Positions 1-10,700 of a stretch of DNA of 64,000 nucleotides are shown in pieces (position 1 is the first letter of the stretch; the number at the start of each line of letters is the position of its first letter). The stretch is from Durusdinium trenchii (lineage: Eukaryota > Sar > Dinophyceae > Suessiales > Symbiodiniaceae). The position numbers and the translations under genes were made by a program. The stretch spans positions 293,868 through 357,867 of the forward strand of contig CAXAMN010021112.1 of the NCBI GenBank assembly GCA_963970005.1, read 5' to 3'. The notes under the pieces are model-generated. The model was not told the DNA's origin. It saw only the letters and a list, made by a program, of their open reading frames with translations, and made no database searches.

Positions 1-699
1 ACCTGATCCTCAATAATAAATTTGTTTTTGGGACCTCTATTGTGAAAGTTTTTTTTCCACTGGAAAAAATGCACATGGAATCTCCCTTTACTTAGCCCCT
101 GAGGCCAATGATTATGATTCATTAGCTGATATATGGTCATCTCAGCAGGTGACAGCTTTCTTCAAACAGTGAACACCAACCACCCCCTGCAAACACAGCT
201 TATTTTCAACACAAACGCTCTTGGTTTGTTGTTTCATTACTGAGCTTCATTAGCTGAAAAAGCAAAGGAGCTGAGATCTGACAACAATGTAATTAATGAA
301 CACTTAGTGAAAATAGCTTGGCTGAAAACCTCTGAGCTCCAAAGTGCAGCAGCTTAGCTCAGAAGAGACTGAGTGCAGCATAGCTCCTAGCTCAGTCTTG
401 CACCTCAGAAGCTGGCCCAGCTAGCTCAGCCAAGTGCAGCTGAACCTCAGCTTCACTCAGGTCAGGCAAGCTGAAGGCCAACATTGAGGAGGAATAGAAA
501 AGAAACAAAAAACAAATCAAATTCAATCTGAGGAACCTCAGCCTCAATGTTCCACTCAGACAATGGTCCAGGAGCGACAGTGGTCAGCTCAAGTGAGGCT
601 GAGACTTGAAGCCTCAAAGCCTCCAGCAAAGAAACTTAACCCACCAACCAAACCCATCACCCAAGCCACAACCAACAAAAAAGGCCAAAGCATTCAGCT

Positions 700-3600
700 A
701 ATGAATCTGAGCAGCTTTGACCCTGAGCCCTTGTGCCCTGGTCTGAACAGCTTCCCAGTGGATGGAAGCTGAGGAGAAAGGATGGGCCTGAGCAACCAGC
801 TGAGCCACAGTTGGCTGAGGCTTGTTGGCCCACAAGATGTCCAGCTCAGGGCGCAAGCAATTGCTGAGGATCCTCTCCTCATCACTGAGCAGCTCTGCTG
901 AGGCTGTTTGGCCATAGATGGCCTGAGAGCTGGCTAGCTAATTAATGGCATTTGCAAAGAATCAATAATATAGAGGTGCTCATAGCAAAGTCTTATTAAT
1001 CAATATAACTATATATATATTAATATTACTAATTAGACTGAGTTGCCCTGAGGAACCTGTCATACTGAACACCCTCTTGTGTCTTGAGGATTGCAGCATG
1101 CAGCAGCAGGTCCCACTCAGCCATTTGCTCCTGAGCTAGGCGCACTAATAGCTCTGGGCCAATGAACCACTCAGCAAAACAAAGACAGCAAAATTACACT
1201 AAGATGAGAACAAGGTTCAGTCAACTGCCACTGAGAGACTGGGCCTGAGATCAATGACCACCTCTTCTGGCAGAGAAACTCAATAAAGAGAGCAGAGCCT
1301 CCCTGAGCTGGGTCAAACTCAGTGAAGTGTTGGCTCAGGTGCCTGAGAACATCCCAACTGTTCCCTCCTTGGGCATCGAGCCTGAGTTCCACTGAGCTGA
1401 GCTTGTTGCTGAGAAAAAGGAGGTGCTGAGAAATGTCCTCTAAGGCCTGAAGATCACGCTCCTTCTGGTCCTCAGAGGATTGCCAAAGCTCCTCACTGAC
1501 ATCCATGGAGCAAAAGAACTATCAAAGAACTAGCCAGGAAGCACAACAACAACAACAACAACAACAACAAAAGTGTTCACCCAAGTCTGTACCAGGATCA
1601 TTCCTGAGCTGCTGCAAGTGAGATGCCAGCTGAGAAACAGGGCCATAGCTCAGGTGCATCAAAGCCTTCACCATGAAGGCTGAGAGCAACAGGGCTGAGA
1701 ACCAACCCTGAGCTGAGCTGAACTGATGGCAAAACATGGATTTGCTGCAAAAAAACAAATCAAATAAAAACACCAAACTATAAACATAATGAAGCACTGC
1801 CCAAGGTCCAAAGCTTCAAGGCTCAGGAGCTCTTTCACCTGAGCAACCCTAGCTGCCAAATCCACTGAGGTCCCACCTCAGCTGCAAGGGTGTGCAAGTG
1901 ATTGAAATATATATATATATAAACCATTTTGCAAGTACAAAAAAATAGGAAACACCTGCATGAATTAAATACAATAGAAAGAACTCCATTAACCAAGTGC
2001 AAGTGACAGACCAAGCTGATGCTTGAGCAGCAGCACAAGCTGAGGACGATGAAGGCCTTGAGCTGTGGTCCCATGGCTCTTGAGTCCTCAGTGTACCAAG
2101 CTGAGTTTGATGCACTGGAGTTCAAAACACAATCACCCAAAGCAAAAAATGCAGGTCAGCTGAGCTAAGACCAAATGCAACAAAAACTTTTTGAACTAAG
2201 ACCAAATGCAGGTCAGCTGAGCAAAGAATGCTGGGCTCTCTGAGAATGCTGAGAATGCTGCTGGCACCACCAAAGCATGCTGAGTGATTGCACACGCTGA
2301 GACCCTGAGACCCTGGAACTGAGACCCTGGAAATTTGGTGATTGACTGAGAACCTGAGACCATGCACTCCCAGACCTCACCCCTTGCACCTTTTCACTGG
2401 GGGCCTGAGCTGTTTGTGTTCTGGTCCCACTGAGGTTGAAAAAGGCAACTCAGCATTGCTGAGGCACAAAAATCTAATCACTCTTTGCCCTTAGCGTGCT
2501 TCAAGAGCTGCTGCAAATCTTCAGGTCCTCAGGGGGTAAGAGCTGAGTGAACAACCATGGCCATGGCCAACTGGTTGAAACCACCACCAAATAACCAGAA
2601 CAACAACAACAACAACAACAACAATAACAACAGCTAGCAGCAACAGCAGGCAAGCACAGCTCCCCCATGCAAGCTCTCACAAAACCTTTTTCAAACACGC
2701 TCCCAAACCTTCAGCTCTTTCATAAATTGCTCTGAGCCCACTTGCCACTGAGCTCAATCCATCTGAGCAAGCTTCTGGGCCTTGTTCTTAGGCTCCAGCT
2801 CAGGAGGAGGTGCCTTTGGCTGAGGTGGCTGAGGTTGAGCTGTTGTCTTTTCCTCAGCAGCCATCTGAGATGGTGCACTCTCCCCTGAGGCCTTCATGAA
2901 TTCCAAAGCTTTCTCAAGCTCAGCAGCACTGTACTGAGAAAGCCCTGCCTCAGCAAGCTGCTTGGCCAGCTGCTGAGTCCTTTTCTGGGCAAGTGCAGTC
3001 TGAGATTGTTCCAGCTCAGTGACCTTCTCTGAGGCCACCTGCCTCAAATCTTTCAGCTGCAACTCAGCCTCTCTCAGGAATTCGCACTCAGTCCTGAGTT
3101 TTTCCTGAGCCTGGAGGAGCTTCTTCTCATACTCCATGGCATCAGCTGCAATGCCCTCCAACTTCCCCTCCCATTTGCTGATGCGCTCAGTGATCTCAGT
3201 GATGGCTGCTGGCTCAGCAGCCTCTGAGATGTCCAAAATAGTCTTCTTGATGAACTCCTCAAGCTGAGTGTGATCTGAGGAGCCCTGAAAGAAGAACTGA
3301 GCTGGCATAGGGGGATAAATGGGAGGAGGAGGAGGAGCTGGCTCCTGAGCGCTTGGCTGAGCACTGCCCTGAGCACTTGGCTGAGCACTGCCCTGAGCAC
3401 TTGGCTGAGCACTGCCCTGAGGCATAGACCCTTTGCCCTTAGAAGCCATGAAGCCCCTCTTGCCCTTGAACTGAGACACTGTCAGGTGGCCCTTCCCATC
3501 CTGAGCCACCAGGTCAGCCCAAGGCAACTGAGCACAAAGCCTCAGCTTGTCTATTGGTGACCACTTCACCCACCCACCACTGACATGCACTTAGTCTAAA

Positions 3601-4148
3601 ACAAAAAGAAAACTATATATATAACTATTACACAGTTTTTCAATAAGAGTGAGAGGAACACCTCATTGTAGTACTGAGCAATCGCCCACGCTGGCCAGCC
3701 ATTCACCCCTGGACAATGCCTGCCTTAGTTTCCATGGCCCTGAAAACAAAAAACTTTACCACTACCTTACCAAATCAAACTAACCCAAACAGGAAAGCAA
3801 AAGAATCAGATTCAACCAGAAGAGGTGCAGCCACTCTGCCAAGGAATCCTGCTGAGAACCAGCCTATGCCCATTGGGGCAGTAGATGTCAGGCTCCTGAG
3901 GCAACCTCCTGTAGTTGATGATGGTCTCCTGAGATTCTTACTAATGGCATTCCCCCTGAGAAGCTGAGAAAAGCAACAAGGGGGATTGAGCAAACCAAAC
4001 ACATCACTTGATTAAGCACAACCAAGCAACAGAAGAGGTCTCAGAACCAAAAAGATCCTTCACCAGGACTTCATCTGAGAAGGAAGCCATGAAAGCTGAG
4101 GAAGAAACTGAGAGCTTGGGGCTTCTCTTGAGCTGAAGATCTGAGGCT
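700..4148 (-). CDS. Intron-rich gene of unknown function (multi-exon, minus strand)
   Basis: Several stretches read as protein on the minus strand, in different frames and separated by AT-rich or repeat-filled DNA, as expected of exons. Approximate exons, 5' to 3': 4148-4035 (after a TTTTGCTTTGCAG acceptor), 3975-3835 (holds CPNGHRL, a possible zinc-binding start), 3722-3655 (GWPAWAIAQYYNEV), 3578-2754 (coiled coil), about 2540-2490 (EDLQQLLKHAKGKE), 2110-1990, 1865-1800, 1735-1575, 1508-1260, 1170-1030 (AEWFIGPELLVRLAQEQ), and 915-700 (ELLSDEERILSNCLRPEL, ending at a TAG at 700-702). The intron at about 1740-1795 ends in TTTTTTTGCAG and may begin with GC, a donor common in dinoflagellates. 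Introns carry (AAC)n and TA runs. I do not recognise the family. The 5' end probably lies beyond 4148. The exon chain is inferred; transcripts could split it into more than one gene. Confidence 0.5.
1543..1571. repeat. (AAC)n microsatellite in an intron
   Basis: About nine AAC units (TTG on the gene strand). It lies just after a likely GTGAAC donor, so it forms the start of an intron of the minus-strand gene. Confidence 0.9.
2599..2632. repeat. (AAC)n microsatellite
   Basis: About eleven AAC units with one AAT interruption, in the same orientation as the run at 1543 and again between exons of the minus-strand gene. Confidence 0.9.
2754..3590 (-). CDS. Large exon: Pro/Gln-rich linker followed by coiled coil
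   Basis: This is the longest open stretch of the gene (about 278 codons including the intron-side ATG). Residues about 1-60 are mixed and basic (FKGKRGFMASKGKG). Then comes an eight-residue unit (GSAQPSAQ) repeated three times, with a proline run and a PAQFFFQG turn. From about residue 105 to 240 it is rich in Glu, Lys, Gln, Leu and Ala with heptad-like spacing, so a coiled coil is likely. It ends QKLAQMD and a stop. The true exon start is probably near 3578, after a TTTTAG-type acceptor, rather than the ATG at 3590. A scaffold or cytoskeletal role would fit, but nothing in the sequence proves it. Confidence 0.5.
   Translation of the reverse strand: MHVSGGWVKWSPIDKLRLCAQLPWADLVAQDGKGHLTVSQFKGKRGFMASKGKGSMPQGSAQPSAQGSAQPSAQGSAQPSAQEPAPPPPPIYPPMPAQFFFQGSSDHTQLEEFIKKTILDISEAAEPAAITEITERISKWEGKLEGIAADAMEYEKKLLQAQEKLRTECEFLREAELQLKDLRQVASEKVTELEQSQTALAQKRTQQLAKQLAEAGLSQYSAAELEKALEFMKASGESAPSQMAAEEKTTAQPQPPQPKAPPPELEPKNKAQKLAQMD
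3352..3423 (-). repeat. 24-bp in-frame tandem repeat, three units
   Basis: A unit built on gctgagcactgccctgagc-type sequence occurs three times head to tail inside the coiled-coil exon. It encodes GSAQPSAQ repeats, and its length is a multiple of three, so copy-number change keeps the frame. Each unit carries two CTGAG words, so it adds to the word bias of the island. Confidence 0.8.
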
Positions 4149-4262
4149 GCAAAGCAAAAGGATACAGTAATGAATACTACAATCAATTACAAAAGATCCC
4201 TCACCAGGAATCCAGATTTGTTTTGGTGATAGTTTATTATAGAGGACCTCCTGTTTGTTTGA

Positions 4263-4281
4263 GGGGGGGGGGGGGGGGGGG
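4263..4281. repeat. Poly-G run (19 bases)
   Basis: Nineteen consecutive G followed by CCC. It sits between the end of the CTGAG island and ordinary intergenic DNA. Such runs are error-prone in sequencing, so a misjoin here cannot be excluded. Confidence 0.9.
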
Positions 4282-4804
4282 CCCTATTTACTAATCAGGC
4301 GCCAACATTACTTGGCCCACCCATGGCTTGACCAACCCACGTTGATGGTTGCTCCTTTTGAGCCACACACACTGGTCGGCAAGAATTTCTCTTTAAGCGA
4401 GATATCTATCATATCCTCCGCCTTGGTCTACTGAGGCATTTCGTTGGGTGAACGCTTGTCAGCCTTATCCAACTTGGTCGAGCTTTTGTCATTGATGGTG
4501 AGTCCGAAACTGCTGACCTGCAATTGGAACGGACGCGCAGCCTGTTTAGAATGTCGACTCTCTCGGGGCACAAGACGCCATCTTGAGAAGCTTCAGCAGA
4601 ATCCTGTTCAATTGGCCGAACACCAAGACAGCACCTTGGGCGAACGTGAAGGCTTCTGACTGCGTTCTGTTGACGTAATGGCTTTGCTCTCTTCTTCCGA
4701 TGTGTGCTGCTGATGAGTCTGGTCAACGCCGCCAGCTTTTGCTTGCCATGTAAGAATGTGGCAACCACGGCCTTCAGTAGTACAAGCACCTGCTTGATCA
4801 TCGG

Positions 4805-5158
4805 TTGTTTCTCCCGCAAGCTTGTGCGGCTGCTTCACTGCAGTGTGGCCAGGCTTGGGCTTACCACAATCTACAGAGCCAATCCTTTGCAGCTTGGGCT
4901 ATGGTGCCAAAGATTCATTCCTTTCGACATTGCTTGCTGGACTTCGAGGTCATGTTGGCTGATCCCACAATACATCATTTTCCTCTATGCGTTTCCTGTG
5001 AGATTGGAGAAGACCTCATAGGTCGCACTTGCAGACTTGCTACAACTGTTGACTCCAGGCGTGCAACTGTTCTGGAGACGCGCGTGCATAAAGTTGTGCG
5101 GCCTCTCCTGATCCAAAACAGGCTTGCTGCGGAATCTGAAACGGAGGTTTTCAGTTGA
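4805..5158 (+). pseudogene. Remnant of a dinoflagellate multicopy protein family (C-terminal part)
   Basis: One frame gives about 117 codons with a protein-like pattern: MVPKIHSFRHCLLDFE, then MLADP, then CEIGEDLIGRTCRLA, then RRATVLETRV. From memory this order (PKxHxxxH, a short NP/DP segment, a (D/E)EDxxGR/K-type block, then a basic helix) resembles the C-terminal region of unnamed proteins present in many copies in Symbiodinium-type genomes. No start codon or upstream domain fits in the same frame; pieces of other frames at 4444-5021 may be shifted parts of the same copy. It is read as a broken or partial copy. The function of the family is not known to me, and the match needs a protein search. 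Confidence 0.4.
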
Positions 5159-5159
5159 A

Positions 5160-6220
5160 ACGGAACTGTTTTCCTGCGAAACGATGGACATAACTGCAGG
5201 TATCTAGAATTATTTATAGTAGATAATATATTTGTTAGTACTTATATTATATATATATAGTATCTAGGGTATCCAACAGCCTTCCGGAAAAAGACAATAG
5301 AAACATATCTCGACTGTCTCGACTCTCTAAGAAGTATTGGGAGTCGTAAAATCGTAGAATAAGTCTTGTTTGCCGATAGCTCGCTCCATGCGAGAGAACC
5401 ACCATTGAATTCACCAGTGCATGTACGAAGAGATGAGCTCAAATAGGAAGAGAAGTTCAACGTTCAGGTGATGATCTTTGACTATCGCAAGAAAGCTTCT
5501 GGAGTACTCTGATACTGATACCCTGCCCGTGGTCATGATCCTACCCTCTGAGAAGGTGGGACAGGGGTGGGTCCAAGACATTTCAGGCAGGTGCGACTGG
5601 ACTCTTAAGACTCAGGCATGCATGGCGATTCGGTTCATTCCGTAGATCGTCCGTCCGTTCCATCGTCAGCAAGATGATCCAAGTCCGCTTGGACGGCACC
5701 CGAGACCCAGTGGATAGGGATGACCAAAACCATTTACACATGATGGAGGGATAAAATCTGTTTTGTTGTTTTTTTTGCTATACCACAAACATCTGCTAGC
5801 CTGTTCGGTCACATCATTCATCTGTTTGGGTCACGTTCTATCTGGCCAAGGGAGGCGTTGCTCGAAAATTGGGTGGTCACACACGCAAAATGTGAAACAA
5901 TCGATGATGGCTCGCAGTGGCTCACGCATCAGAGTCGGAGAATGCAATGCCGTTCCACATATAGTTGGTGTCAACTTCCAGAACCATCGAGACGCACCAC
6001 AGATGTGATCGGATGTGCAATTGAATGGGGAGGGCCTGTTGGCCCTGTCTGGGCGCCGGTCGATTTTTCGAGCGTTGCAAAGGGGTTCTGTTCACCAAGG
6101 GAATCCAAGGGTCCAAACGTAAGCGACCTGCCCCAATCGTGCCCACGAAGCCGAGAAGAAGAAGATGGGATGGGGACCGAGTCCCACCCCACAAACCATG
6201 GGCGATCATGGACGTTTGAC
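5160..6220. other. Intergenic, nothing coding seen
   Basis: AT-rich with TA runs near 5220-5262. A single half-element of the CTGAGAAGG palindrome class lies near 5545-5575 (ctctgagaaggtggg). No convincing gene on either strand. Confidence 0.6.
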
Positions 6221-6223
6221 ATC

Positions 6224-6321
6224 CTATATATACCTAGAACCCAGACATGACCTTTGTTTTGATAGGAAAAGACCATATTTTGGCTCCAAAAGAGGGGTTA
6301 ATCAGGTTCTAGGTATATATA
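6224..6321. mobile_element. MITE-like element, CTAGAACC family, copy 1
   Basis: Ends are TATATATACCTAGAACC on the left and GGTTCTAGGTATATATA on the right, an inverted repeat of about 16 bases. The core (TGTTTTGATAGGAA, then CCAT.TTTTGGCTCCA) recurs in the copy at 49058-49148. Too short to encode protein, so non-autonomous. Confidence 0.75.
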
Positions 6322-6804
6322 CTGTAGGTCACTTGGGATGTATATATAGAGGAATTGGTTCATTTAGAGGGAGGAATTGGTTCATGTTCGCTGGTCAACC
6401 AGGCTTATAATATGGTTGTTTGAGATGTGCGCTATCTCCGGTACTCTGATTCATGCTACGGCTTCAACAAAACATATATAATTGAAAAAGTTAACCGCTA
6501 CCTTGTGCACTCAACCACTCCCACAAAAGAAACAGACCTGCAGAGAGAAGAAGCACCTTTCTCGGCCAAAGCAGGGTTCTTGGTCTCTAAATAACGAGGC
6601 CTGGAGAGCAGCGACCATATGATCTTGTAAAAAAAAGGATCATGCGTTGTTTCAAAGAGTAGGCCGCATGTTCTCTTCCACTCCAAATGTTTGCCAATGC
6701 ATGCCGCACAAGAAGGCCCATGCAGGCGCCCCATCCAGGGAAGCCAGCTGCAAACCAGGTCGGAAAAACACGGAAAGCGGAGCAGCAACATTTTATTGCT
6801 GCAG

Positions 6805-7765
6805 GGTAGTCGGACCTAATTTGTTCACGGTTTTTACGGTGTTTTACGCACACTACGCAGAAGACCACCTGCCCAAGTCGAACGGCAGAGAAAAAGCAGC
6901 CAAGTGGACGAACATCGCCGCAAAAAAGTAAAATAACAGCAGCAAAGCCTTCAACATAGCCCTGATCTAGACCCCACAGCCCCAATCACTTCCAACATAC
7001 CTCCGCGAGAAGCCTCAAGAGAGCCCCAACATTGGGTGGAGTGCTCCAATATGGAAAAGGGTATGTCCCAAGAATGCACCAAGATCCCCGAAGATTTTCA
7101 CAAACATGCCCCAAAATTTGACCGCCCATTGGAGCAAGCTTTCATAAGACAAAGCAGCAAAAACGACAAAAAAAACTATCAAGAGCACTTTTCTTATACT
7201 TGTCGGACCTCAATTTTTCACGTGTTTTTGTGTTTTACACGCACTACGCAAAAGACCACCTGCCCAAGTCAAACAGCAGAGAAAAAGCAGCCAAATGGAC
7301 CAACATGGCCGCAAAACAAGTACATAACAGCAGCAAAGCCTTCAACATGCCCTGATCTAGACCCCACAGCCCCAATCAGTTCCAACATACCTCGACGAGA
7401 AGGCTCAAAGAGAGCCCCAACATTGGGCGAAACGCGCCAAGATGGAGAAGGATATGCCCCAGGAATGCCTGAAGATCGCCGAAGATTTGCACAAACCTGC
7501 CCTAAACTTGACCACCAACTGGAGCAAGCTTTCATAAGCAATAAAGCTATCACAAACACATTTCTTGCACTTGTCCAAACCTTTGCGATGCTGGTTATGT
7601 TCCCTGGGGAAAACTGCAGTATTGACATCATGGGTGTGCTCGTCAGGAGCAAGCTTTCATACGCAAACAAATGATAAAAATAAGCTCTCAAAAACACCTT
7701 CCTTACACTTGTGGGACCTCATTTTTTCATGGTTTTTACAGTGTTTTATGCACATTGCATTTCAA
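6805..7765. repeat. Tandem repeat, ~390-bp period, two full copies and one partial
   Basis: The series CGGACCT, a T-rich stretch, GTGTTTTACGCACACTACGC, AAGACCACCTGCCCAAG, CCTGATCTAGACCCCACAG, AGAGCCCCAACATTGGG and GGAGCAAGCTTTCATA occurs from about 6806 and again from about 7199 (period ~393). A shorter third copy begins near 7640-7713, after about 100 bases of extra sequence. Open frames across it (for example 7036-7674) translate the repeat and shift between copies, so I do not call a gene. Confidence 0.8.
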
Positions 7766-7769
7766 AGCC

Positions 7770-10700
7770 TTCGAATGCGAGATAACAAGATAAACCTCAA
7801 AAATTGCCTCTCGTGCAAGTAAAATGCAACTTGTTGAAGGTAAATAAGCTCAACACAAACCCACCCAAAGCCACTTTTTTACTGTAAATTACAGTGTTTT
7901 ATGGACCTTCGAACATGCCAAAAAAAGCCCGCACGGTCTGCAAATCAGCTTGGCCCCCCCCCACCCCCCCCCCTTCCCTTTCGGTAATACTTCCAAGCGC
8001 TACAGCGCTTTCCGTCATCACTTGCGAACCTCATTTGTATTACCATGTTCCGTTGTCCCCTTCGATGGAAGAAATCTCGGCACTAGCCTCGCACCCCGAA
8101 GAAATCGGTCTTTGCAGCGTCTGCGCATGTGTCTTGGGTCTATCCCGGCCATCGAGGGCTGATGATGATGGGGCCTGGTCGCAGGCCTGTCCATCTCTAA
8201 AAGTTAGGGTATCGGTATCTTCTTAGTTGAGCTCTTTTTGTTGAGTCCCATCCAGGGACTAGATGACAATCCTGGGCACTCCCAACCACCTGTTACTGCA
8301 GGTCTAGATGGGACAGAACAAGGCCCGTTCGCACCCACGCTGGGAAGGCGTAAAAGACGTTGACCGGGAACCGGGAAATAGGACCAAATCAGTCGACTAG
8401 GAGCAAACACTATGAAAATACACACCCATATTCTGTACAGTAGAAACTGGGCAATTTGTGAGCCGGGTTAGTGACAGTCACATGATTGGTGGAGACACCT
8501 GCTATCATTCCGGTGTCATGGCTGGACAAGTGCTGGCATGGGACATAGGTAAAAATAGTCCTCAAAGCTGCGCATTTCACCGGAGAGTGCAAAGAAGCCA
8601 TGCTAAGCACCAAGTGTGGGGCTGCTACCTGCTCGGCAAAGCATCAGACCAAACAAATAAAAAAACATATCCATCATGTCTATTCATTTCTGTCATTTTG
8701 GGATCCTCAATCTTAGAATACTATAACATAGTTTTGGTGTCTGACAAAGCTCAAGAGCCATCCCTTCTCCAACTTCTCCGCCACTGGTGACAGGTTTCCA
8801 AGTCGCCAAGGAGAAAGGTGGTCGTCGAACTCTGATTTCTCGATCTTTGCAAGGGGTAGCTCAGCTCCACCAAAAAAATGTCTAGTCCCTTGGGGAGTGT
8901 GAGAATTTGAGTTTGTGGACGATTTCCACGAGGCACTCGTTGTTCGTTTGTAGAGAGTATAGTCTTACCATGTCTTACCTCCAAGTTTGCTCTTCTAGTT
9001 GCTTCATGAAGCTGGCCCTGAAAGAACCTTTCATTATTGCTTCATTGCCAAAAACAAACATCAATCTCTGCACTCTGCGAGGCAGCTCACATTCGGCTGT
9101 TCCGATCACCGAGCCGCGGGAGAAAAGCTTCGGACACCGCACGGCTCAATGGGGGACCGACAGGATGCCAGACTTGCAGAAGCCTTTGGATGCCAAGCAG
9201 GGACTGAGTGGTCAGCAACAGGGTGGTGATGGGTACAAACTAACATGGACCCTCACAATGGTCCCCTGGAAGATGGTTTTCCTCTACCAACCAGTGGTTT
9301 TGGGGAGTGAGTAACCGAGATGATCTACGTTTGAGTGTGTATTTTGACCTAGGGAGACCTTCCGAGGGCCACTGGCTGGGTGCCATGGGCTCAAGCAAAA
9401 GAGTCAGAACAACCGGTAACATTGGTGCTGGAGTCCATCGTAGGAGGCTCTTTCTTTCGGATGGATGCTGGAGAATGTCGCCGCTGACGGACGGAAGTCC
9501 CGTAGATCCTCAAAGAATGCCTCAAAGCCCATGTAGCGATCGTAAGTCTATCTGCTCGCCAGCCCAGATGGGGATGCAAGTTGCAGAAATGGAAACAAAA
9601 CAGGCCCGAAGACCTAGCCAGGGCCCCGGGCCGACCCTTCCTATTCAAGCACACCCATGGCATCCTCCCCACCAATTGCTGTCACTGGCCTGGCCGCCCA
9701 AAGGTCGAAGACAGACAACCTCGATGGCGCCACGACCCGGTGCAACGACCATGGTCGTTGGGAGGCGCAGCGACCACCGCACGAGTCGGGAGGCGTTTGA
9801 CCACTGTTTCGACATGTACAGCAACAAAAACGGTCGGCAGGGCTTCCGGACCCTACACCGACTTCGTCGTACCTCCGAAGCTATGACTGGACCCTCCTGG
9901 CACCCGGGCCCGCAGTCCCACCTTCGAAACGAAGGTATGGCCTAGGGAGAATGACTCACCAACGAGTAGTAGTCCCTCCTCGAGTGGTCCGGTGCGTTGA
10001 TGTGGGTTTTGTGCGTTGATGTGGGTTGAGTTTGGATGGTAGGAGAACAGTTGTCCACAGGTTCTAAAACACCCCGAAAAAAAGCTACACCAACTCCCAA
10101 ACAAAATGTATTATGAACCAATGTTAACCATACCTAAACACTATCCATCGAAACCCATCGAAACACTATAACATATGTTGAATGTTGTTCCTCTTCTTGC
10201 TTTCAATTCTATCCCAATATGTTCCATTGCTATTTCATCCAATATCATCCAATTATATAATTATATATTATTGTCTATTGGTGGCTTTGCCATTGGGCAT
10301 TACCAATAGCTCATTGTTGTGTGGCTGCTAAGTCTCAGGCGTGTTTCATTGTCAGTATTCTTGATTGCTCTACCCTGTTCCCTGCTCAACAATTCATTCC
10401 CTTTCGAACTCATAATCCAAAACCTTCTGGTGGAAATCCACTTGGAAATCCTTGCAAAGCCTTTTGTGAAAAATCACAACATATCAAGACCGACCGCAAC
10501 AAAACCTGGAAAGGGTACCCGTCATCAAGCCACCAAACACTGATATTGTTCAACCTGGATTGCAACAACAGTTGAGCTTTCGGATTGATTCCTTTCTCGA
10601 TACAGTACAATGCTGACTCTTCGCATCCTTTCCAAGAGATTCTTTCCTCTCTCTGTCCAATACCGATTCCGGGAATCTGTGCCAATACGCACCTCCTTTC

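Larger units (their letters stand above)
1..4150. other. CTGAG/CTCAG word island
   Basis: The pentamer CTGAG or its complement CTCAG is strikingly over-used. By hand count there are about 18 in 2161-2760 (about 1.2 expected by chance) and about 15 in 3001-3300 (about 0.6 expected). It is dense in exons and introns, so codon choice alone does not explain it. The bias runs off the left edge and stops near 4150, just before a poly-G run. Sequence right of 4290 shows no such bias. Cause unknown. Confidence 0.85.

Noticed and set aside
4705..4735. CTGATGAGTC, reminiscent of a hammerhead ribozyme core
   Set aside because: No matching GAAA element or flanking stems were found downstream.
6275..6300. 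CCAT.TTTTGGCTCCA in the CTAGAACC elements (also near 49102) resembles the end of the dinoflagellate spliced leader
   Set aside because: There is an inserted base and the ending differs; it sits in the middle of a MITE-like element in both copies, so chance similarity is more likely than a relict leader.
7036..7674. 212-codon plus-strand frame
   Set aside because: It spans the ~390-bp tandem repeat and reads different frames of the repeat in successive copies; no motif.
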